Below the pieces are notes generated by a model. It saw only the letters and a program-made list of their open reading frames with translations. It did not search any database and had not been told where the DNA came from. Made by a program: the position numbers and the translations under genes. Positions 36,637 through 47,220 of a stretch of 64,000 nt of DNA are shown here, piece by piece (position 1 is the stretch's first letter; every line of letters begins with the position of its first letter). Source of the DNA: Saururus chinensis (lineage: Eukaryota; Streptophyta; Magnoliopsida; Piperales; Saururaceae). The stretch covers positions 39,083,719 to 39,147,718 of the forward strand of contig CP141141.1 in assembly GCA_035235625.1 (NCBI GenBank), written 5' to 3'.

Positions 36637-37425
36637 TCCGCTTCCCTCTGTCTCGTTGAAGCTCACCAATTCCACCTCAGAACCGTGCCTCTCCAAGGCC
36701 GACTCGGAGAACCACCTCTCCGTCCCCCGATCCTCCTCTTCGTCGTCTTCTATTGAGCTCAGCGCCGACTTGAAGTCGAGCTCGGTCCCCTCATCCGTCT
36801 GCTGCTCTTGCACCGAGCTCGCCTTCGTGCTAATATAGCCCGGAGAGCCATGCTGGCCCATCACCGTCCCATCCTCGCCGCATGGTTCCCTGGCACTGAC
36901 GATCTTCTCGCCCCATGACGCTAGCCTCCGCGCAGAGCTCAACTGCCGGAAGAAGGGTGGCCGGAGCCCCGAAGCGTTTGAGATGCAGAAGCGCAAAGCA
37001 GAAACGAATGCGGGAACTATTTTCTTGCTGGGCCGGAACAACGCACAATCCGCTTCCCTCCGTCTCGTTGAGGCTCACCAAGTCCACCTCAGAACCGTGC
37101 CTCTCCGAGGCCGACTCGGAGAACCACCTCTCCGTCCCCCGATCCTACTCTTCGTCGTCTTCTATCGAGCTCAGCGCCGACTTGAAGTCAAGCTCGGTCC
37201 CCTCATCCGTCTGCTGCTCTTGCACCGAGCTCGCCCTCGTGCTAATATAGCCCAGAGAGCCCTGCTGGCCCATCGCCGTCCCATCCTCGCCGCCTGGTTC
37301 CCTGGCGCTGACGATCTTCTCGCCCCACAACGCCAGCCTTTGCACAGAGCTCGACCGCCAGAAGAAGCGCGACCGGAGCCCCGAAGTGTTCAAGATGCAG
37401 AAGCGCAAAGCAGAAACGAATGCGG
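36637..37425. repeat. Tandem duplication (2 x about 376 bp) inside the Mutator-like element
   Basis: Units 36637-37012 and 37049-37425 are closely similar from TCCGCTTCCCTC to AAAGCAGAAACGAATGCGG, separated by 36 bp. Both strands stay largely open in them. The minus strand gives an acidic peptide (SIEDDEEEDRGTERWFSES), and the plus strand gives QKRKAETNAE and, past the second unit, a helical stretch (DRSIEEFRQIFEDLEQR). I cannot tell which strand was coding in the donor gene. Confidence 0.85.
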
Positions 37426-37529
37426 AAAAAATGCCGAATATAAAGGAGGAGTTCGACCGATCGATCGAGGAGTTTCGACAAATCTTCGAGGACTTGGAGC
37501 AGAGGCGGGAATTCGATGAAGCAAACTTC

Positions 37530-37895
37530 TTTTTTGTCCTTGAGGAACTCGTTGAGGGTCTCAAGCAGAGTGTCCGTGATCAACTGAACGTTGGGGTACT
37601 GGGACGTCCGGCCAATGTCGAGGCTCTTGCAGAGGCTATAGTAGCTGGCGAGCACGTCGAACTGCTTGGAGGCCTTGCCGTAAATGTGGAAAGCGTCAAG
37701 GCAGGCATGAACTGGTAGGTGGAAGAAGTTGTCCAGAACCAGCGCCACCCCGTCCGAGATGTCCTGATAGAGGTCGAAGCTTTCCCGTACCAGAGGGTAG
37801 AGGGAAGCCTGAACCAGTTGGTTGCTCTTGGCCGGGCCGGTGGGCCTGGTGGCAATGAATCGGTCGAGAAGTTTCATGTCATTGAGGTCGTCCAG
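37530..37895 (-). pseudogene. Captured second half of an ANTH domain (AP180/CALM-like)
   Basis: The minus strand runs open from before 37895. It encodes KLLDRFIATRPTGPAKSNQL, then LYPLVRESFDLYQDISDGVA, KASKQFDVLASYYSLCKSL, RTSQYPNVQ and LNEFLKDKK. These match the second half of the ANTH domain of plant clathrin assembly proteins, which bind phosphoinositides and clathrin during endocytosis. The first half of the domain is absent. An open frame of 268 codons (38045-37242) spans part of the TIR, the ANTH piece and the duplicated segment, so a chimeric product is possible in principle. Its first in-frame ATG within the ANTH part is at 37877. Confidence 0.75.
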
Positions 37896-38012
37896 CGAGC
37901 AGCGGTGCTGGCGGTGGCCTGAAATGGAGGAGTGGTTTTGCTGACGGTGGGGGAGGAAGCCGACAGTTGCTTGGGCGTTGCAGGGGAGCTTTTCGGTTGA
38001 GCATGGTATGAT

Positions 38013-38354
38013 GATTGGGCCCACGGGATTCCTCCTTTGAAACACGGTATGATTTCGTCATTTGGAACGACGAAATTAAGTTGAAGGTGATTTCGTCGTT
38101 CCAAACGACGAAATCGGGTTAAGATGTTATATCCATAACCCGGTTTCGTCGTTTAAAAGGATGAAATTACCTTAAAGTTGATTTCGTCCTTTTAAACGAC
38201 GAAATTATATAAAAATTAAAAAAAAACCACACAGGCGCCAGCTGCTTGGCTGGCGCCTGCGTGGCAAAAAGCAACACCATTTTGGGAAATATTTCCCAAA
38301 GTGATCCAAAATGGTAATTAATTATTTTTTAATTATTATTTAAATAATTTTCCC
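38013..38354. repeat. Right terminal inverted repeat of the Mutator-like element
   Basis: This is the inverse of 35546-35886 with scattered substitutions. It holds the same chain of palindromes in reverse order. Confidence 0.9.
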
Positions 38355-38445
38355 CAAAAATAAATGTTGTCCATTTTAGTGCGGACGGACGCGGACGCGG
38401 ATGGACACCAGACAAACGGACGCCGTTTACACCCCTAGCTAGCTC

Positions 38446-41115
38446 TGCCACCGAATAGAGTTGACCCCAGAGCCATCCACCACCTCTCCTCTATCCGTGA
38501 GCGTTGCCCCATGCCATCAGCCCTTATGTGGGCCCTTGTAAATGCAAAATCGACGTCGTTGGGTGCTGTCCACGACCGATTTCGACGTCTTGTGACCGGT
38601 CAAGTGATACTCAGCCACCGACCAAACTTCAGTGAGTTCATCTCAACTTTTGGTCGCACTTATCATTTTCGTTGGCACGACCTTTCTCCCGGCCGCCCCT
38701 AGTGTGCCACCGTGGATCATAGATTTTGCCGCATTAATCTGTGTTACCCCATTTGGCCGTGAGTAGTTCCAGCGCTTCCTAAAACCTCAGGATAACAACT
38801 CTCTCAACTTGACAACGGTTTTGGCCACCAACTCCACCACTGACGCTGCCACCGTAGTGTGCTCGCCATCAAACATCATGATTATGAGATAGGGGAGCTT
38901 TGAACTTGTAATTTCATGATAGCATGCTTGGATTGTGTAGTAGCATATTAGGAGTTTGTAGCTTAATATGTTGCACGTAAAATGCTGATTAAATATGCAT
39001 GCTTTATATATGTGAATTATGCATATGCTAGCGAAAACTAGAGGTATGATAGTAATTGGTTGGTGACTCATATGTATGTGATTAATCTGTGCGGTTGATG
39101 GGCATGAGTATGTGCATTTGATTGCACGGTTGTCTAAGGTATATTTTATGGACTATGATGTGGAGACTGCGACAGTATAATGGGCGAGGGAAGACGTAAG
39201 ATGGATGGGCGAAGGTTGGACTTGATGAGATTGGGGGATTGGTTTGGATTGCGTTTGATGGTACATTGGAGCAACGAGCTGAAGGCTTTGTGGATGCAGG
39301 GATTTTGAAGACTTAAAGTTCAGAGCATCTTGGGGGATTGTGAGTTAGTGAGCGTTAATAGCATAATTATACACGCATAATGTACGTAATATGAATTGTA
39401 ACAGAAGAACAATGAGTAAGGAATTAGTAAGGGTTTGATGATTTGATTTGGGTCTAAAGAGTTTCACTTGAAGAGTTAGAGTAAGACGATTTGGTTTTAA
39501 GGTGGATGGTGTAAGATGTAAGGTTATAAGTATTTGATGGTAAGAGTGTGAGTATGGAATTCGACTTTGACAAGTAATACTATGTTGAGATCCGTAAGAC
39601 TATAAGTGTAAGGGTGGGGGAATGAGCTAAGCAAAGAATGCTACCTTTGTCGATTTGAACTGCAGAACGGGTGCAATTCTAGTTGTATTTGCTGAAGAAT
39701 GTAAGACGGACGTAGTTCCAATCATAAGTATACATGCATAAGTTACTTAATGTAAACTTAAATTGTAAGCAACCCTAATTCGATAATGTTGTGAGTTGAG
39801 ACTAAGGGTTTTGACGATTAAGTTCAGTGTTTGAGTCAGTCGATAAGTAATCGACTTAGCGTCCTTCCTGGTTTAACCATGGTGTTATCCTACGGAATTT
39901 AGTCTTAGTGTTGTATTTTTGGCCCAAACGTTTGATGCTCTGTTAAAAACATTGTAAGTTTCCGCCCTTCGTGGGCAATGTATGTATTTCTGCCTACCAA
40001 TGACACTATATGTTCCGCCCAAGAGGCATTATAAAATTCATGCCAAGAGTAACACTGTATATTTTTCAACTTTAGTTGGCATTGTATGGCCCTTGTTGGC
40101 ATTGTATGGCTCCAAATAGTGGGCATTTGTGTGCTCAGGTAAGTAGTATCATGGATTTGCTCTTACCTGTTTGATCATGTGCCCCATGAGCATAGGTCTG
40201 TCTTGCCTTCGGAAAAGTCCATGACGTCTAGTTGCTCCCCTAAGGTTAAGGTGACACCCTAGTGGCATTCCCTTCCTTTCCAATGCTAGAGCTTATTAAT
40301 TGTAATGAGCTTCAGTTGTCAGTAGTATGTGTACAATAGTAAGAGTAAGTTATATGCATCAAATTTTGAGTAAGCAGTATGTGTAAGATTCAGAGTAAGT
40401 ATAAATGTGAGCTTCTAAGGAAGACATAAGAGTACATTTATGCATAAGAGTAAGATTGTACGAGTAAGGTTGTACAAGTAAGTTCATACAAGTATGTGTA
40501 TGTTGTAAGTGTAAGTGTACAATTGTATGAGTTAGTTGGTAAGACTCTGATTCAGAGTGTAAGTGTAAGAGTATGACACAAGAGTAAGTGTAAATTCAGC
40601 TAGTACGATGATTTGTGTATGAGACCATATTTATGTTTCATATTTTGTTTGCTTCATGTGTGGTTGCATGAATGCATTTATGTATGAACTTACAAAGTTC
40701 ATTGATTTATTTCCCCTACTGGGTATTTTCCTACTTAGTTTACTCTATTTTTTTCGCCCCGTGGTGCAGGAGGCTTGTGCAAGTTGTATTGGAGAGCTCC
40801 TAGAGATGGATGCTCGTTCTGCAGTAGATTGTTTCCCCTTTGACTCAGGTATATCCTCGAGTTAATGTGAGTATATTTTTGTGTCACGATCTGATGTATT
40901 GGGTGAGACGAGATTTAAAATGTTTATATTTCTGGACTTGTAATTCGGATTAGACAATGGACTGTTTATGGGACTTGTACTTAGGGATGCTTGAGATAGA
41001 TTTGTATTTAAAATCCATGATTATGGTAATTTATTTGTATATTTGTTTTCGAGTAGTGACTGAGGATGCTTGCTTTGGTCGTACGATGTTTGATCGAATG
41101 AGGAAAAATTGATGT
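38446..41115. other. Gene-free repeat-like DNA
   Basis: The region consists of low-complexity frames and repeated GTAAGAGTAAGT-type phrases near 40.3-40.6 kb. A piece with CCCCGTGGTGCAGGAGG near 40756, in the same relative setting as the GCGTGGTGCGAC piece at 34440, suggests a second decayed gypsy LTR. No boundaries were found. Confidence 0.3.
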
Positions 41116-41250
41116 GTAGTGTTTTAAAATTTATAACTGTTTTCACAAGTTTTGTATTTTGTCATGTTCCCCCGATTTGCAGTCATTATATATATATCGA
41201 GGGAACATGACGAAATACAAAACCTATGAAAACAGTTATAAATTTTAAAA

Positions 41251-41256
<6 letters not shown>
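41116..41256. repeat. Near-perfect inverted repeat (56-bp arms, 29-nt loop)
   Basis: The arms 41116-41171 and 41201-41256 match at 53 of 56 positions. The left arm starts GTAGTGTTTTAAAATTTATA and ends TCATGTTCCC. The loop includes an ATATATAT run. Confidence 0.95.

Positions 41257-41340
<84 letters not shown>
41257..41340. repeat. (AT)42 dinucleotide tract
   Basis: It is 84 bp of uninterrupted AT directly abutting the right arm of the hairpin. Confidence 0.97.
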
Positions 41341-41343
<3 letters not shown>

Positions 41344-41840
41344 AATTTTAAGAAAGTGTAATGAAAATTTTCAGACATTACATAGAGAAAGTATATTTTT
41401 TAAGCAATGTGGCCACTGCAGTTTTGAAAGTTGGGTGGCGGCCACCAACCACCACAAGCATTGTGCAAGAGTTGTAGTTAATTTTTTGTACTCTCTTCAT
41501 CCTAAATTAATAGCTCTATTTGACAAAGAAAATTGTTTCATATTAATAACTCCATTTTGTTTAATTTAAGTAATTGGATACTTAAAAAAATTATCATAAA
41601 CTTATTTTCCCTTCTAAGATTCTTAGATGTAGGTTGTACTATTCAATAAAACCTACTATTTTTTCAAATGTTTGGCGGTGCGTGTCCACCACAACCCTTA
41701 ATTCAAAACTTGCGAAGTTTTAAGTTGCTCTCCACCCTTAATATAACATCACATTCAATATGTACACTGAATGTTATAGTCACATTCACGTTAATATTCA
41801 ACAGAGAGAGACGATTTTACTAATGAAGAGGACTCCTTCC

Positions 41841-42514
41841 TAAGGGTGCCCATGGACGTTCTTTGTCTATATATTTGTCCGTGTTTGTGTCTATTTTTAT
41901 ATAGAATAAATAATTTTTTTTGTCTGGGGCGAACACGGACCCGTATATAGACCAAGTTTTTTGTCCACACTAATAAGGAGCTACGGACATAGACATACCC
42001 TTGTTTGTGTTCATAGACGTCCCGTCTGCCCCCCTTACTTAACACTTCCTTAAATATTGTAGTAACTATTAGAACAAAATAAAATTCAGTTCCTATGTAG
42101 CATTTTAAGACATTCCTAACATCCTACATAGGGACTTGACAACTTAAAAACATGAATTCAATACTTAGTAACATGTTGAACAACCCTAACAACATAAGGT
42201 AATGGACAACTTGAAAATATGAATCCAAAACTAATGTAACATGTTAGGACAATCTTAACATGCTATAGAGGTATTAGATAGCTTGAAAATATAGATCTAG
42301 TACATATGTAACATATTAGGACAATTTTAACATGCTATAAAAATACTAAAAAAATTAAATTAGGATAAAAATTTAGGTGTGAAAATATTTGTCTAAGTCT
42401 ATCCGCTACAAAGTATGATACAGACTAAGGCAGACATAGACAAGGGATATTTGCATGACAAAATAACAAAAACAACTCTCTATCCATGTTTGTTTCTGTC
42501 TGTGAGCAACCCTA
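41841..42514. mobile_element. hAT-type non-autonomous element
   Basis: The left end TAAGGGTGCCCATGGACG and right end CTGTGAGCAACCCTA are imperfect inverted copies. The flanks CTCCTTCC (41833-41840) and GTCCTTCC (42515-42522) match at 7 of 8 positions. The interior repeats TACGGACATAGACA/TGTCTATATA-type motifs and has no coding sequence. It is built like the hAT element at 35139, with GGAC-rich subterminal sequence. Confidence 0.65.
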
Positions 42515-42522
42515 GTCCTTCC

Positions 42523-44695
42523 ACTACTATGGTGTTTTTTTAATTTAGGTTCAGTAATTTTTAGGGGAGGATATTATTTAAAGTTTTTTTTTGGTGTAGA
42601 TGATAGTTTAAGTAGGGATAGATGGGGTGAAGGACTGATTGAGAAATTTAGAGGCTATTTTTTTTTATGAACAGAATAGGTGCCCGTTTTATGGGGTGAG
42701 AAGCCAAACGTTCATTTGTTTTTTGCCAGTACATAGTATATTTTTTATAAAACTGGCATACTTGATGTACCAAAAAAATGCTCTTACGCCCCCTAGATTA
42801 TAGTAAAACTGCATATACAGCCCTTGTATTATAAAAATTTACATATAACCCTCAGCAAAAGTTATTTTCCTCAAATTTCTTTTTAGCCCCTCTCCTTCCT
42901 CCTTCCTTCATTTTCTTATTTGAATCATGTGAAGATACCGCTCAAAAAGACCCTTTCACTCCAATTTTTTCAAGGTCACCAAACTCTTTTTATAAATCTA
43001 AAATTTAGCTGCCTCCCTCATGAAAAGTATTCAAAGAAGTGATGACTTTAAGCTTTAATAAAAAGACAACACACACTTTTAGAGATAAAACAACAGCAAA
43101 ATCTAGAAAAGTTCAAATTGATTTTGCTTAAACTTAATTATTACTATATCTATTTCCACTAGATTCTCTTCAGAAGAACTATACATTGCTTATTCTCATC
43201 TAGGGATGCAACCTCGAAACATCATTTACATTTTGATGTTCAACATATTCCATTTCCAATTCAAAAACCAAATGTGAATTCTCACATGATTGCAATAAAA
43301 AATTGAAGTGAAAGAGAACTCTTAAAGAACTATTCAGACATGATTAAAATAAGAAATTTCATTTAAGAGAAAGAACAGGGTAAATAGGAATTCAAGAAAA
43401 AATTCTTCCAAGGTGTTTTGTGAAAGTTTTCGTAATACAGGAGGGGTGTGTGAAATTTTTAGGGAGTAAGTGCTACGCCTATCTACCTAAAAAAATTTGA
43501 AGTGACACGCAAAAAATACATACATGGTAAACCTGCCCAAAGGACTCAAGATGGTGGTGGGTGGAAAACACACAGCTGCATCTAACCTGACCCGCTCCAA
43601 TACCAGAGTCCACGACCATGATTCGTGGGGTATTACCATGGTATATAGAAGCATAACACATTACGTAGCTACTGCTGCATACCGTGGTCTTAGCATGGTT
43701 ACTACGCAACTATGTACCATATTAGTTCTCTATGTGCGATATTATAACCCATGTGTGGCATGGTCACGAACTCTTGCATGTAGCATGGCCAGGCAAGTGT
43801 TCTCCAAAACCACATTCTATGGCCGGTAGATGGCCAAATGCCAAGAATGTACTCTGTCCAAAGAATATTTCATAATCTTTTGTGTAATTATAATTATCCT
43901 TTTAGAGTTTGTGTTTTCTATATGTACTTGGTTTGTCAAAATAAACTAAAATTAACTTATTTTAAAAAAGCAAATAAAGTTATTAATTTTCAGTTTATTT
44001 TTAAAAATTAAATAGAGCTATTAATTTGAGAGCCGTGCAGTAAAATTATTTTCAAAGATTTTTTCCCGATATTTCGACAACTGTTTAAGAATACCCGCGC
44101 TTCTGCTAAAGTAGTCAATCTTGTGATCTTCTCATGCCAGCCGCCAGCATTTTGCTTAGGAGTCCAGGAGTTTTTGTCACATAGAACTAGATATATTTCT
44201 GGCACGAACTCGTAAGAGTGGCATAAACCAAGCTCTCTTCGGTTTCTTGCTAAACCTATCGACCGAGGAAAGGTTTAAGAGGCAGGAGACAGAAAATAGC
44301 ATGATTAGCATGTGGCAAAGCTAATAGTAGGCAGAAATATGGCGGATGTGGAAAATGCTTTCTACTAATCATCTTCAGTGTTCAACACGCGCTAGCAATT
44401 AGACCATTAATGTCGCTAATGCAATTGTTTAATGGTCTCATGAATGTCATGATGATATATCTACAAATTACTCAAACAATACAGGGGGGAGACGCAACAG
44501 TGTCAACACTTCCTACGTACCTGGTGAGAAAAAGAAAATGATATTTATACTCCACTACTATCTTTACCACCTTTGATTGGATAGGGATATGGAGTAAGGA
44601 ATATCAGCTTCAAAAAAAGTACCTGATCACCTACATCATCTGTCTCTTGAAGTTACTTTCAGTAAGAGCGAAACAGGCAATGTCATCAGGTAAAT
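42523..44695. other. Intergenic, no gene recognised
   Basis: AT-rich DNA. A single Stowaway-like end (AATAGAGCTATTAATTTGAG) occurs near 44012. A frame at 43524-43829 has no domain. Confidence 0.4.
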
Positions 44696-46095
44696 CTATA
44701 TATTCACTGTAATATCAGAGTCCAAAGACTGTGATTTCTTTACTAAAACAAATATAACTATCCGCTGGCTGCAATAATCTGGATGCCACTGGGTTTGGTC
44801 GATATGTCCGACTACAAAATCTTCCATTGCCGACTCTAGGAAGTACTCGAGCACCACATCTGCAAGAAAGAAGCAACACTCAGCACTATTTCTTCCTGGC
44901 AGGGGGGATATGAGATGGGAAGTTGTTGGATCTTGTACCATTACGGAGTTCCCCAGCCAAAAATATAGTTGTATGGGGAGCTGAAAGATGCCGAAGGGTG
45001 ACCAGCAGCTCTTTCACCGCCCCTTCACTGTAGATTACGTCTGAGCCTACAACTACAGTCATATTTGCATAAAATCAAGTCCAAATAATAAGTTTTTGTT
45101 TTGAAAAAAAAAACACTGCTTAAACTGTTCCACAATTTCAATTCTGCAAATTACTACCAAAGAAATGGAAGACCCAAGAGCTAAAGGAATTAAGTTGAGG
45201 AATAATGATTGTTGATGAAGAGAAGGGCTTACTAAAGTCGGGCAAAGGCTCAATCAGCACGTCGTCGGGATCAACACCCCATTCGAGCTCCAACACTCGA
45301 GCCGAACCTGGCGCATCAGCTTCTTCCACATTGGCTTCCACATTCTTCCGAAGGAGCTTTAGCCGGTCCGGCAAGTCTGTCAGGAATACTTGAGCGCCCA
45401 GAAGTGCAGCAATACAACTGCAAGTGTCGTACAGACTCCATCAAAGTCGTTCCTACATAGCCAAGTTTTGGAAAAGGTCGAAACTTGACATGGAGGGAAA
45501 GGAGAAAACTCATGCTCAATACGGCTCGAGATCTTGAAGTATCAGAAGGATGAGGTTCAAATTACCCAACTAGTCCACAGCCAGAGCCCAGCTCAACAAT
45601 CTTCTTGCTATGAAGATGCAGCGCCCCAGCGTCCACAGCATGCTCTAGAAACTTGCCAAGAACCACTCCACTGTCCCACATCACCGCGCCAGTAACTCCC
45701 GGCATGCTCTGTTAAAACAAAATCAGTCCACAGCGGAAATTCGTCGAACACAAGAGACGCAAAAGACTGATTATGACATTATGCCAACCGGCATTGGAGG
45801 ACAGTCTTGAAGTCGAGGCCACCCACGAGGGTGAGCGGACTCCGGAGGGGATTACCATGGAGGAAGGGGACTGGAAAACGGTGAGGTGGTGGCCGCAGGC
45901 ATCGAGGTCCAGGCGCAGCGAAGAGTGAGAGACGAATGCGTTGTGCTTCCGAGAAGTCGGCTGCTGAAACGCCCACAGCAGAAGAATCTCCTCGGCCGCG
46001 TCGGCCACAAGTCGGACCGGCGACAAGAAAGAGCCCAGCGCGGCCTGGACCTCCTCCCCATCTAAGCAGTCTCCCCTGCTGCCACCGCCCGCCAT
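44696..46095 (-). CDS. METTL21-like (Methyltransf_16) SAM-dependent protein methyltransferase
   Basis: Five exons join in frame: 46095-45856, 45708-45566, 45417-45233, 45052-44939 and 44859-44696. They encode 281 residues. The SAM-binding motif I is VELGSGCGLVG (118-128), followed by the DLPDRL motif. The later VGSDVIYSEG segment provides the D-x-x-Y motif typical of seven-beta-strand lysine methyltransferases in this family. Together with the QSPSSM-S-MPGVTGAVMWDSG region, this fits plant METTL21/FAM86-like enzymes, which methylate lysines of chaperones or translation factors in animals and yeast. The plant substrate is unknown. The frame stays open upstream to 46356, but MAGGGSRGD at 46095 is the natural start. 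It is divergently arranged with nothing and lies 1.1 kb from the PP6 gene end. Confidence 0.88.
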
Positions 46096-47220
46096 CGTCG
46101 CTTTAGAATTAGAGGCGGCGGGAAGCCGGGAACGGCCTACTAGTCCATGCCAAGTTGACGGCTTAGAATACCCATTGGGCCCGTTGCAGATTCGGGCCCA
46201 TTGGTTGCTGCTCAGTTCTCCGTGAACGATGGCCCATGGCCCGCCCACTGGTGTACTAGTGCTACGATCGCTTGCAGCACGCTCGCATTGATGTTGCCGG
46301 CCCACATGGCCAAATGGACCCAGATCCTTAGCGGTTGTATACTCCCCCAATCCCATTTTAATAGTATCGTTTGGAAGAAAAACGTATTGGTCTCATTTTA
46401 ACAAGCCTTGATTCATGTTGTCCTTTGATGGAGAAAAAAATAATTAATTAACTTTTAAAATATCATAATTTTAATTTTTAAAATCACTTCTTCTTCAAAT
46501 GTGTACTACGAATATGAGATGAAGAGAGTTTTTTTGGAACAGGAAGAGATCCAACCCGCACACCACATATTCCGTGAAATTTGAATGTCCAATTTACATG
46601 AAAGAATGTCCACATTAGTTTTAAATAAAAAAGAACACTAAACCTTTTCCCAAGAACAAAATGCTACATGTCTCTCCCCAACAACAGTTGCAGCCCTCTC
46701 CAGTACGCCTAAATGAGCAAATGAAGTCTCGAATCGTACAGTTATACGATCACCACCGTTTAAGTTCATGGAGATTTATAATTGATGAAAATGAATCTTT
46801 ATAAAAAGAAAATCTAATGTCACACGATCACATCATATGTCCACTAATCCTTAGCAACAGCTGACACTTATAAGACACTATTCCGGATTGCCCAAGTACA
46901 TCCGGAGACACCTACGAGTAATCATGTCCTGAATCCGACACATAAGCAATGTTGAAATGCGAAATAAATAAGGGAAAACCGCTAAGCAGAAAGGGAATAA
47001 CGATATGTGGACTGAGAGATGGCCATTAGAATCATATACAATAAATGAGTTGGAAAACTGAGGGAAAGGCAAACAGATTGGCCATTATAAAATGCTCTCC
47101 TCCCCTGGCAACGTAGACAATATTTGAGGCTCCCTTGTTACAGCTTTCCCAGGTCAAATAAAACTGCCACCATTCTGTATTTTCTTCAATTGTCTCCAAA
47201 GTTCAGAATAAAAATCTTCC
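46096..47220. other. Intergenic between PP6 and the methyltransferase
   Basis: A Stowaway-like end (CTCCCCCAATCCCATTTTAA) starts near 46342 without a clear partner. The 3' UTR of the PP6 gene should occupy the right part. No further gene is seen. Confidence 0.4.

Larger units (their letters stand above)
35546..38354. mobile_element. Mutator-like (Pack-MULE-type) element carrying gene fragments, nested in the hAT element
   Basis: Long terminal inverted repeats of about 341 bp (35546-35886 and 38013-38354) start GGGAAAATTATTTAAATAAT. The perfect 9-bp direct repeat CAAAAATAA flanks the element at 35537-35545 and 38355-38363. Long inverted repeats plus a 9-bp duplication are the hallmark of Mutator-like elements. 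The 2.1-kb interior is GC-rich and made of pieces of cellular genes: ANTH/AP180 fragments on the minus strand and an internally duplicated fragment of unknown origin. No MURA-type transposase is present, so it depended on a transposase supplied elsewhere. Confidence 0.85.
35139..38437. mobile_element. hAT-superfamily non-autonomous element, split by a Mutator-like insertion
   Basis: The ends are TAGGGGTGTAAACGG (35139-35153) and its exact inverse CCGTTTACACCCCTA (38423-38437). The identical 8-bp direct repeat GCTAGCTC flanks it at 35131-35138 and 38438-38445. An 8-bp duplication with TAGGG-type ends is diagnostic of hAT. Without the nested insertion and its duplication the element is about 480 bp (35139-35545 plus 38364-38437) and has no transposase. 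Subterminal sequence is rich in GGACGGAC and GGACATGGAC repeats. Confidence 0.88.

Noticed and set aside
46096..46356. N-terminal extension of the methyltransferase
   Set aside because: The frame is open, but the extra residues are unlike the family and the conserved part begins at 46095. It is probably 5' leader.
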